Origin: Thermomonospora catenispora
GTDB taxonomy: Bacteria; Actinomycetota; Actinomycetes; Streptosporangiales; Streptosporangiaceae
Length of the DNA stretch: 64,000 nt
Reading direction: 5' to 3'
Assembly: GCF_006363815.1 (NCBI RefSeq)
Contig: NZ_RRYT01000017.1
Coordinates: 44,450-108,449, forward strand
How positions within the stretch are numbered: the first letter of the stretch is position 1; every line of letters starts with the position of its first letter. Positions 41,824-50,929 of the stretch are shown here, piece by piece. Below the pieces are notes generated by a model that made no database searches, was not told the origin of the DNA, and saw nothing but the letters and a program-made list of their open reading frames with translations. Position numbers and translations under genes: made by a program.

Positions 41824-42819
41824 ATGACCACTGCGGCGAAGACAGGCCGGTGGGCGCTGATCAAGAGGTCTTTCGAGGCTGCCGCCGCTCCGGCCTGTCT
41901 CGTCCTCGCCCTACTGATACTGGCGTTCTTCATGCTCGTTCTCCCCGGAGCGGTCGTGTACACGGTCGTGTGGGGAGAACGGGCCGTGGCCACCATTGAG
42001 ACATGCGAGCAACGCCAGGTGCGCTCTGACACCACCTACCTGGACTGCCGCGGCGGCTGGCGTTTTCCCGACGGCACCCGCGGCTTCGGCCATGTCTCCG
42101 GGGTCGACAGGAGCGACATCGGGCAGGAGGTCCCCGTGCGCGTGGGGCCGCTCGGCCCGTACGCCGGCGGTTTGGGTCGCTCGCGGCACGCGCTGCTTCC
42201 CGGAGCGCTGCTGTGGACGGTGGCCCTGCCCGTGGCGGGGATATACCTTCGTTTCCTGCTCCGAGCACGGGCCCAGGCTCGGCGAGTGCTCGTCCGGGCA
42301 GGCGGAGGCGACGCTTTCACGGTGGGACGGCGCCGGCTCCGGGACGGACGCGGACGGACGCTGCTGAAGTTCCGCACTTCTTCCCGCCCGCCGACCGTCC
42401 TGGCCAGGGCCGAGGCCGCACGACACGGGGAGGGGCGGCTTGCGACCCGCCGCCCCTTCGTCGCCGCCCGCCCGCCCACGGGCGGCGACGCGCTCTTCAT
42501 CGTGCGGTTGGCCGGTGGATCGGCGGTGTTCGACGCCAACGGCCGACCGGTGCTGGTGGTGAAAAGGGCCGCCCGTTCCCCGCTCCTGCTGGAGGTCCTG
42601 GCACCCGACCGAACGCCACTCGGCCGAATCGTCCCCTATCCAGGCGACGAGAACCGATCCGGCATCGCCTTCGCATTGACCATGGAGGCGGGAGAGACGG
42701 TGGCCATCATCGTGGCGGGCCTTCTGCGCTGGACCGTGGTGTTCCGCGGGGACCCGTCCGCACCTCTGCGTCATGCGGCGACGGCGTTCGCATTCGACGC
42801 GTTGCGTCTGACCAGGTGA
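41824..42819 (+). CDS. Two-TM membrane protein of unknown function
   Basis: A 331-residue protein with two clear membrane segments: residues 20-50 (ACLVLALLILAFFMLVLP) and 127-147 (ALLPGALLWTVALPVAGI). Between them is an outside-type loop with CEQRQ...LDCRGGW, a probable Cys pair. The C-terminal 185 residues are cytoplasmic, rich in beta-strand patterns such as ALFIVRLAGGSAVFDANGRPVLVVKR, resembling a scramblase-like or tubby-like barrel. ATG 41824 follows AGAGGAAGA. It follows the YbaB-like gene by 49 bp. Possibly part of the secretion/effector locus; no family recognised. Confidence 0.8.
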   Translation: MTTAAKTGRWALIKRSFEAAAAPACLVLALLILAFFMLVLPGAVVYTVVWGERAVATIETCEQRQVRSDTTYLDCRGGWRFPDGTRGFGHVSGVDRSDIGQEVPVRVGPLGPYAGGLGRSRHALLPGALLWTVALPVAGIYLRFLLRARAQARRVLVRAGGGDAFTVGRRRLRDGRGRTLLKFRTSSRPPTVLARAEAARHGEGRLATRRPFVAARPPTGGDALFIVRLAGGSAVFDANGRPVLVVKRAARSPLLLEVLAPDRTPLGRIVPYPGDENRSGIAFALTMEAGETVAIIVAGLLRWTVVFRGDPSAPLRHAATAFAFDALRLTR

Positions 42820-42836
42820 GCCCGGACAGGCCTCCA

Positions 42837-43352
42837 TCAGGACGTGGAGATGCCCGGCTCGGGATCGATCGGATCGGCGTAGGCGCCTCCGGACGGGACG
42901 CCCCACGTATCCGATCCTTGCTGGCGGAAGTTGCCGCTCGGAGAGATACCGAACGTGTCCAAAGCCTGATAGCCGACCCCGCTCCAGAAGGATTTTCCGA
43001 GCAGCCCTTTGGCGACGCCGTTGAAACCTGCGGACCCAGGACCGCCAGCCACCTTGTTCTCCAGAAAGGAGATCGTGATCTCGTCAATTGAGTAAAGAGT
43101 ACTCCGGACGAGGTCGCCAACGGCCGTGTCGGAGCCGGTCGCCGCCTGGAAAGCGAAGTCACCGCCCGCCGGCCCGCCGATAGCCGCCGCTGCGATCTGT
43201 GCAACCGAGCGCAACTGCGCCGTGGTCGCCCGAAGTTCCATTCCGATGGTGGTGGCGGTGGTGTCGGCCCAGGCCATAACCCTCTGGCCGTACCCGGGGA
43301 TCCAAGACTGGACGACATAGACAACAGCGATGACCAGAAGAAAGGCCGCCAT
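42837..43352 (-). CDS. Membrane-anchored protein of the effector locus
   Basis: A 171-residue protein starting inside a long hydrophobic segment. Upstream in frame, without a start codon, LIYALILFIFGVFLAL would extend the helix, so the true start may have been lost by a nearby frameshift. The remainder has small-residue-rich helices (QLRSVAQIAAAAIGGPAGG) and GFNGVAKGLLGKSF, as in membrane partners of WXG proteins. It lies 44 bp downstream of the WXG-like pseudogene on the same strand. No family recognised. Confidence 0.65.
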   Translation of the reverse strand: MAAFLLVIAVVYVVQSWIPGYGQRVMAWADTTATTIGMELRATTAQLRSVAQIAAAAIGGPAGGDFAFQAATGSDTAVGDLVRSTLYSIDEITISFLENKVAGGPGSAGFNGVAKGLLGKSFWSGVGYQALDTFGISPSGNFRQQGSDTWGVPSGGAYADPIDPEPGISTS

Positions 43353-43396
43353 CAGGGCAAGGAATACGCCGAAGATGAAGAGAATGAGCGCATAGA

Positions 43397-43681
43397 TCAG
43401 GAGATCACCGCGATCATGGCTGCCGCGAGCGCGGCCGACCTCAAGCGCCGAACCAACGCGCCGGCCTTCTGTTCAAAAGCCTTCCGGCCGTCATGCTCAA
43501 CTTGGAGTGATCGAATCCCTTCACCCGATTTTCGATGCCATCGGCGGCCTCGTTGAGCTTTTTTGCGGTTTCTGCCCACTGAGCGGCCACATGGGCCTGT
43601 TCGACCTTCTCGCCCATACCGGAGCAGGTCCCTCCCCAGCCCTTCAACGGCATCCGGGTTCCACTGGATCTCCTTGCCCAC
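43397..43681 (-). pseudogene. WXG100-like gene with scrambled middle frame
   Basis: GTG 43681 follows GAGGAGGGC and opens GKEIQWNPDAVEGLGRDLL. The expected WXG hairpin continuation, EKVEQAHVAAQWAETAKKLNE and ADGIENRVKGFDHSK, is in another frame entered by an extra base near 43618. The first frame returns near the end (KAFEQKAGALVRRLRSAALA), needing a second, opposite shift. The starting frame stays open throughout, so a full-length protein with a nonsense middle could be made. Two compensating indels suggest genuine drift or two assembly errors. Confidence 0.6.
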
Positions 43682-45190
43682 ACGCCCTCCTCGATCCTGA
43701 CCTCCAGTGCCCCACAGACACGATCGACATAGGATCCCGGACACCGGGGACAACGGACGGCATTGCACATAGGCCGACTGAATCGGGTCATGCGATTCCC
43801 CAAATACCAGCCGCCTTGGTTCCGTCGCCCCAAGCCCCATCAATGGACGGCGGTGACAGGTGCCTTTGGACGGCGGACTCGGGAGCAGACGGATCCGCGG
43901 AGTCCTTTGCAAGGCCGGTCCGGGAAGCGCGGACAGTCCGCTCAACCGGATGCCCGCCTGCTCCCGGCTCGACTTGCGTCCCAAGACCTCGACGGTCAAG
44001 CGGTGCCGGAGACAAGGCGGACGGCGCAGCAGGGAGGCCAATGAGCTGCAGAAATGCAGCAGTCCACTCACAGCGCACGAGACCCTTCAACCTCATTCTC
44101 CTGCAACTCGCCAGGCTGAGCGTGGCACCAATCTCAAACCCGAAGCCGTCGAGCATCTCAAGTGCGACTTCCGCTACGCCGGCGAAGAACTGATAGTGTC
44201 GCTAACACCAGTAGCGCTACCGATGAGCAGGGCCGCCCTTCCTTCGTGGAGAGGCGGGCCGTCATGAGGTCTCACGGCATCAGGACGCGTCCCGCTCAAC
44301 CCCGGTCAGGACGAAGCCGGAGGCCCTCCATATCGCCGGTGATGCCGCCAACGATGCACGTGATGTCTGTGCGTAGAGGCATGGCTGTGACCTGCTTCGG
44401 CAGGGCTCAGGCGGTGGCGCACTCGTACGCTCCAGGCTGACGGCCCCTCTCAGCCTGGGCCGGAAGGCGATCAGGGACAGCGTGCCCGCCGCCCTGAAAG
44501 CATCGTCAAGAAGTCGCAGCATGCCCCCGCCACATCACCCTTTCCGCTCCGGCTGTACTCCTGCGCACGACACGCCCCGTCCACGCCTCAGTTCACCGTC
44601 CCGGTCTTCGGCGGCGTCCGCTCACTCCCGTCCGTACCGGCGGGCCCCTCTTTCTCCAGAGGCGCCCATATGGGCACCGGCCCGATACGGCCTGCACAAC
44701 GGGCGCAGTGGCACGGTGGGCCGTCAGGTCCGGTCCCTCCGCCCACACGCGCGGGCCCCATGCTCAAGCAGCTCCCCCGGCAGCCCTGGGCCGGCCGGTC
44801 TGCCGCTCCCTCATCGATCTTTAGGAGGCCGCTGGGCAACTCATCCCATCACCACTCCGGCCTCGCCGGAGCGGCTGATGGCCGGCGTCGCACGGACCGG
44901 CGCTCCGGGTCGACGCAGACCGCGCTGGATTCGGCATGCGGGCGGGCCCGCTGCCGCTGGGTGGCCCGGCGGCTGACGCGCCCGTGATCTGTGGTCAGTG
45001 CCCGGTGACCTCCAGCAGCCGGCCGAAGACGCTCCGGTTCGCGGCGCCATGGCCGCGCTCGCCCGGCAGTACGTGCTCCCGCTGCCGCCGGAGGATGCCG
45101 AGGAGGCGACGGATGCCGGGGAGAGCACCCGATGTCTCCGGGAATCCGGAAAGCGCTTCGAACGGCGTGCTCGATGACGAGCGAGCCCCG
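43682..45190. other. 1.5 kb without a convincing gene
   Basis: Long frames here lack sensible starts and composition. A 42-codon frame at 45049-45177 (MAALARQYVLPLPPEDAEE) has normal codon use and may be a fragment. No tRNA, repeat or insertion sequence end was found. Confidence 0.5.
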
Positions 45191-45226
45191 GCGCTTCGTC
45201 GACCACCGTGGTGGTCGACGAAGCGC
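45191..45226. terminator. Perfect 16-bp hairpin
   Basis: Stem 45191-45206 with 45211-45226 and loop CGTG, just upstream of the TylF-like gene. It may end transcription from the left or be an operator-sized palindrome. Confidence 0.7.
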
Positions 45227-45277
45227 CTCGGGCGTGTGTCCCCCGCCCCCGCGCCGAGGGCGTGATGTCATGAGGGC

Positions 45278-46105
45278 ATGAGCGGATGGAGGAGACGGGC
45301 GAACCGGTTATTGGCCTCGGTCACCGGCTATCGGCTGACCAGGGCGTCGGCGGGGCCGCGCCGCCCGGCCGGGGGACGAGGCAAGGAGCCGGCCGAGAAG
45401 CGGGGCGGGGAAGGGGACAAGGAGCGGGAGCGGTTCCCGGCCGACATCGACGAGGAGTGCCGCGCCATCATCCGGGCGGTGCGGCCGTACACGATGACGG
45501 GCATCGCCAAGCTGCACGCGCTGATCACCGCGACCCGCTACATCCACGACCACCGGGTGCCCGGCGCGGTCGTGGAGTGCGGGGTGTGGCGGGGCGGCAG
45601 CATGCACGCGGTGGCGCGGACGCTGGACCTGGCGGGGGACCATTCCCGGGATCTGTATCTGTTCGACACCTTCGAGGGGATGACGCCGCCGTCGGAGCAC
45701 GATCGGCGGCATGACGGGCGCACCGCCGAGCAGTTGCTGGCGATCTCGGATCGCTCCTCTGCGGTGTGGGCCTGCGCCTCGCTGGAGGACGTCCGGCAGG
45801 GGTTCGCGCAGGTGCCCTATCCGGCCGAGCGGATCCACTATGTGCAGGGTCCGGTGGAGGAGACCGTGCCCGAGCGGGCCCCCGAACGGATCGCGCTGCT
45901 GCGGCTGGACACCGACTGGTACGCCTCCACCAGGCACGAGCTGGAGCATCTGTATCCCCGGCTGGTCTCGGGGGGCGTGCTCATCCTCGACGACTACGGC
46001 TATTGGCAGGGTGCGCGCAGAGCCGTCGACGAGTTCCTCGAGCGCACCGGCGAGCGTCTCCTGCTCATCCGGATCGACAGCGGCCGGATCGCCGTCAAGC
46101 CCTGA
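45278..46105 (+). CDS. TylF/macrocin O-methyltransferase-family protein
   Basis: A 275-residue class I methyltransferase of the TylF/MycF family. After a basic N-terminal stretch of about 45 residues come VVECGVWRGGSMHAVARTL (SAM loop, residues 97-115), YLFDTFEGMTPPS, and the metal-binding motifs RLDTDWYAST (near 207) and ILDDYGYWQGARRAVDEF (near 233). Known members methylate sugar hydroxyls of macrolides. It is 10 kb from the polyketide cluster beyond the tRNAs, so membership of that pathway is doubtful, although a sugar methylation would fit. Confidence 0.87.
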   Translation: MSGWRRRANRLLASVTGYRLTRASAGPRRPAGGRGKEPAEKRGGEGDKERERFPADIDEECRAIIRAVRPYTMTGIAKLHALITATRYIHDHRVPGAVVECGVWRGGSMHAVARTLDLAGDHSRDLYLFDTFEGMTPPSEHDRRHDGRTAEQLLAISDRSSAVWACASLEDVRQGFAQVPYPAERIHYVQGPVEETVPERAPERIALLRLDTDWYASTRHELEHLYPRLVSGGVLILDDYGYWQGARRAVDEFLERTGERLLLIRIDSGRIAVKP

Positions 46106-46211
46106 GATCGCACCCCGTCCGCGATCCGTCCCCGGTCCACGGCCCGCCCCTGATCCGCGGCCCGCCCTCCCCGGAGCGTTCCGCGGGCGGGACCGCCGCA
46201 TCCGCTCTTGT

Positions 46212-46232
46212 ACCCAAGCGCTTACTTGGTCA
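46212..46232. promoter_or_regulatory. Operator-like palindrome upstream of the esterase
   Basis: CCAAG-CGCTTA-CTTGG with an inner AAGCGCTT palindrome, about 40-55 bp before the esterase start. Shape and size suit a TetR-family operator; no regulator gene is adjacent. Confidence 0.35.
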
Positions 46233-46269
46233 TACTCTCCCCCAACGGACGGCGGAGAGGGGTGCGCGG

Positions 46270-47241
46270 ATGGCGGTCGCGCCGGTGATCGAGGAACACA
46301 CGGGATGCGGGCGGGGAGCACGGATCATGGCGCGGCTGATGCGATGGACCGTGCGCCCGCTCATCGCGCGGCTGCCGTGGACCCCGTTCGCGCTGCGCTG
46401 CGCCGGGCTGCTCGACCGGGCCGCCGCGCCGCTGCGCCCGCCGCGCGGCACCACGACCGTCCCGGTGACCGGGCTCGGCTGCGCCGCCGAGTGGGTCCGC
46501 GGCCCCGGCGTGAGCGGCGACTCCCGGAAGGCGATCTTGTACTTCCACGGCGGCGGCTTCGTGGCCTGCGGTCTGCGCACCCACCGCCGGATGATCGCCC
46601 GGATCTCCCGCGCGGCCGGCGTGCCGGCGCTGTCGGTGGCCTACCGCATGCCGCCCCGGGTCGCCATCGACACCACCCTCGAGGACTGCCTCGACGCCTA
46701 CCGGTGGCTGCTGGAGCGGGGGCACCGTCCCTCCGACATCGTGGTCGCCGGGGACTCCGCCGGCGGCTATCTGGCCTTCATGACGCCGCTGCGGGCGCTC
46801 CGCGCCGGGCTGCCCGCGCCCGCCGGGATCGCCGCCCTGTCCCCCTTCACCGACCTGGACATCGCCGCGAAGATCGCGCATCCGAACGCCCCGATCGACC
46901 CGTACATCCCGGCGCCGCGGATGCGGGACATGGTCCGGGTCTGCTTCCCGGGCGTCGCTCCGGACGACCCTCTGCTGTGCCCGGTGCACGCCGATCTCGC
47001 CGGTCTGCCGCCGGTGTTCATCCAGGTCGGCTCGATCGAGGTGCTGCGCGGCGACGCCGAGCTGATGGCCGAACGGCTGGGCGCGGCGGACGTGCCCTGC
47101 ACCCTGCAGATCTGGGAGGGGCAGGCGCACGTCTTCCAGGTCTTCGCCGACCTGGCCCGGGAGGGTCTGGCCGCCATCGCGGAGATCGGGTCCTTCGTCC
47201 GCGCCGTCACCGACGCCGACGCCCGGCGCCGGGCCGCGTGA
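46270..47241 (+). CDS. Alpha/beta hydrolase, hormone-sensitive-lipase-like esterase
   Basis: A 323-residue esterase. The oxyanion motif HGGGF is near residue 95, the nucleophile Ser is in GDSAGG near 163, and the catalytic His is in GQAHVF near 287 with an Asp in the preceding VLRGDAEL loop. These are hallmarks of the HSL/family IV carboxylesterases acting on small esters. ATG 46270 gives a normal length; the N terminus has no clear signal peptide. It is monocistronic between a palindrome and a converging remnant. Substrate unknown. Confidence 0.9.
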   Translation: MAVAPVIEEHTGCGRGARIMARLMRWTVRPLIARLPWTPFALRCAGLLDRAAAPLRPPRGTTTVPVTGLGCAAEWVRGPGVSGDSRKAILYFHGGGFVACGLRTHRRMIARISRAAGVPALSVAYRMPPRVAIDTTLEDCLDAYRWLLERGHRPSDIVVAGDSAGGYLAFMTPLRALRAGLPAPAGIAALSPFTDLDIAAKIAHPNAPIDPYIPAPRMRDMVRVCFPGVAPDDPLLCPVHADLAGLPPVFIQVGSIEVLRGDAELMAERLGAADVPCTLQIWEGQAHVFQVFADLAREGLAAIAEIGSFVRAVTDADARRRAA

Positions 47242-47712
47242 GGACCGCGCGCCGGCGGCCCGGGGCGCACGGAGGTCGCATCACGTGCTCGCCCCAGCGG
47301 CGGCGCACCGTGGCGAGGGCCTCGGCGGCGCTGCGGCGGATCAGTTCCGCGGTCGCCGCCCAGTCCAGCCCCATGCCGCGCTGGGCGGTGTCCATCGCGA
47401 CGCCGAGGCCGTGCCGCCACCGGTGGCGGCGGAACGCCAGCGTGGCGTCCCAGTCGATGACGGCGGGGGCGCCGGGGGTGTCGTCGCCGCGGGGTCGGCC
47501 ACCGCGTGCGCGGCGGCGTAGGGGGTGCGGGAGGCGGGCGGGGATGTGGGTGACGGCCTCGGCGGTCACCGTCCGGACCCGGCCGAAGAGCCGTTCCAGC
47601 ACGTAGTTCCAGTGGCGGAACATGTCGACGGTGATGCCGCCGTCCTCGGCGCGGTGGTTCCAGCCGGGGCGCTGGGCGGTCTGCCGGTCGACTCCGTCGG
47701 GGAGGTGTCGGT
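47207..47712 (-). pseudogene. Fusion remnant: Gfo/Idh oxidoreductase piece joined to DUF993-like piece
   Basis: Read on the minus strand, the first part (RPGWNHRAEDGGITVDMFRHWNYVL split over 47690-47590, then LFGRVRTVTAEAVTHIPARL) is a mid-segment of a Gfo/Idh/MocA oxidoreductase without its Rossmann N terminus. It runs in frame into VIDWDATLAFRRHRW...AMDTAQRGMGLDWAATAELIRRSAAEA, the N-terminal part of DUF993 (DapA-like) proteins, which then ends. The parts normally belong to two neighbouring catabolic genes, so a large deletion joined them. A downstream ATG at 47623 could still give a 138-residue chimera of doubtful function. Confidence 0.7.
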
Positions 47713-49214
47713 CACGGCAGCTCCAGGACGCCGTCGCGGCGGCGGGGCAGCGACCAGGGGTTGTCGTCGCGGAGGGCGGGCGGGAGGAGGGCGGGCGGGC
47801 AGTTCTGGTAGACGACCGGGCGCAGGAAGCGGGCGATGGCGGCGGTGCCGACCGAGGTGGTGGTGGGGGCGGTGGTGGCCGGGTAGGGGCCGCCGTGCTG
47901 CTGGGCCCAGCCGACGGTGACGCCGGTGGGGTAGCCGTCGAAGACGAGGCGGCCGGCGCGGTCGCGGGCCAGCGCGGTCAGGCGGGCGGCGAGCCCGCTC
48001 TCCTCCGGGGTGCTGTGCAGGGTCACCGTCAGGGATCCGGGGACCCGTTCCAGGGCGCGGAGGAGCTCGCCTTCGTCGGTGTAGTCGAGGACGATCGTCA
48101 GCGGGCCGAAGCACTCCTCCAGCAGCAGCCCGTGGGACTCCAGGAGGGAGGCGGGGCCGGCGAGCAGGCGGGCGGCGACGCGGCGTTCGCCGCCGGATCG
48201 GCCGGTGGCGACGGTGCGCAGGCCGGGGATCGCCTGGCGTTCGGCCGCTCCCGCGGCGAACCCCGCGCGGATCGGGTCGCCGAGCAGCACCTGGGGTTCC
48301 AGGGCGGTGAAGTGCTCGGCCATGGCCTCGGCCAGTCCGCCGCCGGCGGGGGCCAGGACCAGGCCGGGTTTGACGCAGAACTGTCCGGCGCCGAGCGTCG
48401 CGGAGGCCGCGAGTCCCGCAGCGATCTCCGTCAGGCGGGTGCGGGCCGCGCCGGGGGTGACGATGAGGGGGTTGATGCTGCCGAGCTCGCCGTAGAAGGG
48501 GATCGGTTCGGGTCGGGAGGCGGCCAGGTCGTGCAGGTATCGGCCGCCGGCGAGGGAGCCGGTGAAGCCGATCGCCTTCACGTGGGGGTCCTGGACGAGG
48601 GCGACGCCGGCCTCCTGCCCGTGCGCGAGCTGGACGATCTCCTCGGGGAGCCCGGCGGCGCGGGCGCCGGCCCGCAGCGCGGCGAGGGTCCGCTCGGAGG
48701 TGTCGGGGTGGAGCGGGTGCGCCTTGACCACGACCGGGCAGCCGGCGGCGAGGGCGGAAGCGGTGTCGCCGCCGCCGACGCTGAAGGCGAACGGGAAGTT
48801 GCTCGCGGCGAACACCCCGACGACCCCGAGGGGGACGTTCATCCGGCGCAGGTCGGGTTTGGGCGGGGTGGCATGGGGGTCGGCGGAGTCGAGGCGGACG
48901 TCGAGGAAGGAGCCTTCGCGCAGCACCTCGGCGAACAGGCGGAGCTGGCCGCTGGTGCGGGCGACCTCGCCGGTCAGCCGCGTCTCGCCGAGGGCGGTCT
49001 CGGCGTCGGCGACGGCGACCAGCTCGCCGGCCCGCTCGTCCAGGGCGTCGGCCATGGCCTCCAGCAGGGCGGCGCGGCCGCGCGGCCCGGCCTCGTCGAG
49101 GGCGGGCAGCAGCTCGTGGGCGCGGCGGCACAGCGCGGCGACCTCGCGGGGCGTGGTCTCGGCGTGTTCGGTGCGGCGTTCCCCGGAGCGGGCGTCGATG
49201 CTCCAGACGGTCAC
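47712..49214 (-). CDS. Alpha-ketoglutarate semialdehyde (2,5-dioxovalerate) dehydrogenase-like enzyme
   Basis: A 500-residue aldehyde dehydrogenase of the KGSADH subgroup. Catalytic Cys lies in GAGQFCVKPG near residue 285, the general base Glu in FYGELGSINP near 252, and the NAD loop in GFTGSLAGGRYL near 228. The N-terminal ASNFPFAFSVGGGDTASAL segment is typical of bacterial 2,5-dioxovalerate dehydrogenases in galacturonate, glucarate and arabinose oxidation. GTG 49214 overlaps the stop of the upstream chimeric gene (GTGA). It is the only intact enzyme of this minus-strand operon and fits the pectate lyase and LacI genes nearby. Confidence 0.88.
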   Translation of the reverse strand: MTVWSIDARSGERRTEHAETTPREVAALCRRAHELLPALDEAGPRGRAALLEAMADALDERAGELVAVADAETALGETRLTGEVARTSGQLRLFAEVLREGSFLDVRLDSADPHATPPKPDLRRMNVPLGVVGVFAASNFPFAFSVGGGDTASALAAGCPVVVKAHPLHPDTSERTLAALRAGARAAGLPEEIVQLAHGQEAGVALVQDPHVKAIGFTGSLAGGRYLHDLAASRPEPIPFYGELGSINPLIVTPGAARTRLTEIAAGLAASATLGAGQFCVKPGLVLAPAGGGLAEAMAEHFTALEPQVLLGDPIRAGFAAGAAERQAIPGLRTVATGRSGGERRVAARLLAGPASLLESHGLLLEECFGPLTIVLDYTDEGELLRALERVPGSLTVTLHSTPEESGLAARLTALARDRAGRLVFDGYPTGVTVGWAQQHGGPYPATTAPTTTSVGTAAIARFLRPVVYQNCPPALLPPALRDDNPWSLPRRRDGVLELP

Positions 49215-49822
49215 GGGTCTCCTCCAGGTCGGTTCACGACGAGCTCGGCGAGGGCGCCGGCCCTCTCGGCGGTGAGGCGGCCGTCGGCGACCACCACGGT
49301 GATCGCGCGGTCCAGCCGATCCGGGACGCGCAGCGGCGTGTCCCGGGCCGGGGCCGGCCCGACGCCGGGGTGTTCGGCGACGCGGACGAACCACGGGTCC
49401 AGCCCGCGCACCTGCACGAACACCAGGCTCCACCCCCGGCCGGTCAGCACCGGCCAGGGGGTGCGGCCGCCGTGCACGGCGGGTTCGCCGCGGGCCTCGG
49501 CGGTGCAGACCTCCGGCTCGGCGGAGTCCTCGGGGGCGCGCCAGAAGGACCCGCCGTAGCCGGCGCCGACCCGTCCCTTGCGGGCGGGGCTTCGGATCGT
49601 CGGCGGCCCGTCGGTGCGGTTGTGCAGGGTGAAGGCGAGCTCCAGCGCCCAGGCGTCCGCCTCGGGCAGGGGCCGGGCGGTCACGGCGCGGTCCTCGGCG
49701 GCCTCGCGCGGGGTGCCGGGCGCGGGGTCCACGCCGATCACCTCGTGTCCGGCCGCCGCCGGCGCGGCCGCCACGCTGCGGCCCGGCCGGCCCGCGCTTC
49801 CGGTGACGAGCGCTCTGCTCAC
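49211..49822 (-). pseudogene. Fusion remnant: NAD-epimerase N terminus joined to PmoA/DUF6807-like C terminus
   Basis: A 203-codon open frame. The first 40 residues (ALVTGSAGRPGRSVAAA...GHEVIGVDPAPG) are the nucleotide-binding start of an NAD-dependent epimerase/dehydrogenase. It then changes into LELAFTLHNRTDGPPTIRSPA and KGRVGAGYGGSFWRAPEDS, the body of PmoA-like (DUF6807) proteins of sugar loci. The epimerase lacks its catalytic half and the PmoA part its N-terminal half. An in-frame deletion joined them. It keeps a start (GTG 49822) and a coupled stop, so it may be expressed merely as a leader for the dehydrogenase gene. Confidence 0.7.
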
Positions 49823-49843
49823 CCCGCGGACTCCCTCCGCACT

Positions 49844-49855
49844 GCAATCAGTTGC
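49844..49855. promoter_or_regulatory. LacI-type operator 1
   Basis: GCAATCAGTTGC, with GCAA/TTGC half-sites around a 4-bp core, 22 bp upstream of the minus-strand operon start. Matched by a second copy 97 bp away. Confidence 0.65.
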
Positions 49856-49940
49856 GGCAAACCATCACAGCGCGGCATGCGATACGTCAAGCGACCGTGG
49901 TCAATCACCCGCAATCGGTCTCAGAAGATCCAAAGAGTCT

Positions 49941-49952
49941 GCAAACGGTTGC
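49941..49952. promoter_or_regulatory. LacI-type operator 2
   Basis: GCAAACGGTTGC, same GCAA-N4-TTGC form, 14 bp before the lacI-type ATG, consistent with autorepression. Confidence 0.65.
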
Positions 49953-49966
49953 GTTAGGGTGTCGGC

Positions 49967-50929
49967 ATGCCAGTGACCATTCGGGACGTCGCCAAGGCCT
50001 CGGGGGTCCATGTGTCGACGGTCTCCCGGACCTTCTCCGCGCCCCATCTGGTGAACGCCGAGACCCGCAGCCGGGTGCTGGCGGTCGCCGAGCGGCTCGG
50101 ATACCGGCCCAACCGGGCGGCGCGTTCCCTCACCACCGGCCGCACCGGCAACATCGGGCTGATCGTCGCGGACCTGGCCGACCCGTTCTTCCCGCCGCTG
50201 ATCAAGGCCGCGCAGGCCGCCGCCCGCCGCCAGGACTACCACCTGTTCGTGGCCGACACCGACGAGAACCCCGCCGAGGAGGAGGAGCTGATCCTGGCCT
50301 TCTCCAAACAGGTCGACGGCATCGTGCTGTGCAGCCCCCGGCTGCCGAACAAGGCGCTGGAGAAGCTCGCCAAGCGCGTTCCGTTCGTCCTGGTCAACCG
50401 GCGCATCCGCGGGCTGACCACGGTGGTGATGGACGTCGCCCAGGGCGCCCGCGCCGCCATGGCGCACCTGATGGGGCTCGGCCACCGGCGCATCGCGGTG
50501 GTGACCGGGCCGTCCGGCTCGTGGACCGGCGGCGAGATCCGCAAAGCCGTCACCGAGACCCCCGACGCGGACACGGTCGTCATCGGCCCCCACCGGCCCA
50601 CCGAGGAGGGCGGGTCGGCCGTCGCCGCCCGGGTCGCCGAGTCGGGGGTGACCGGCGTGCTCGCCTACAACGACCTCGTCGCCATCGGCCTCATCGAAGG
50701 CCTGGCCGGCCTCGGCGTGAGCGTCCCCGGCGACATCAGCGTGATCGGGTTCGACGACAGCGTCACCGGACGGCTGTACCGGCCCAGGCTCACCACCGTC
50801 GCGATGCCCGCCGGCGACGCCGGCCGGATGGCGGTCGACCTGCTCGTCCAGTCGATGAGCGCCTCGACCGTGCTGGAGACCCACCTGGTGGTCCGCGAAT
50901 CCACCGCTCCCCCGAAAGGAAGTTCATGA
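49967..50929 (+). CDS. LacI-family transcriptional repressor
   Basis: A 320-residue LacI/GalR regulator. The N-terminal helix-turn-helix and hinge (VTIRDVAKASGVHVSTVSRTFSAP, RLGYRPNRAARSLTTGRTG) are complete. The periplasmic-binding-like effector domain runs from residue 60, slightly shorter than usual because of a gap around 175-190 (SGSWTGGEIRKAVTETP). It likely senses a uronate- or pentose-derived sugar and represses both the divergent dehydrogenase operon and itself through the two GCAA-N4-TTGC sites. It overlaps the aldose epimerase gene by 4 bp. Confidence 0.93.
   Translation: MPVTIRDVAKASGVHVSTVSRTFSAPHLVNAETRSRVLAVAERLGYRPNRAARSLTTGRTGNIGLIVADLADPFFPPLIKAAQAAARRQDYHLFVADTDENPAEEEELILAFSKQVDGIVLCSPRLPNKALEKLAKRVPFVLVNRRIRGLTTVVMDVAQGARAAMAHLMGLGHRRIAVVTGPSGSWTGGEIRKAVTETPDADTVVIGPHRPTEEGGSAVAARVAESGVTGVLAYNDLVAIGLIEGLAGLGVSVPGDISVIGFDDSVTGRLYRPRLTTVAMPAGDAGRMAVDLLVQSMSASTVLETHLVVRESTAPPKGSS

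Noticed and set aside
41911..42906. Long antisense frame opposite the two-TM protein
   Set aside because: Arg/Gly/His-rich shadow composition; the plus-strand frame has membrane segments and a good ribosome site.
45191..45226. Insertion-sequence terminal repeat
   Set aside because: The arms are adjacent with a 4-nt loop and no transposase is present, so a hairpin is the simpler reading.
45278..46105. TylF-like methyltransferase as a cluster tailoring enzyme
   Set aside because: It lies 10 kb beyond the tRNA border without the shared repeat; possible but unsupported.
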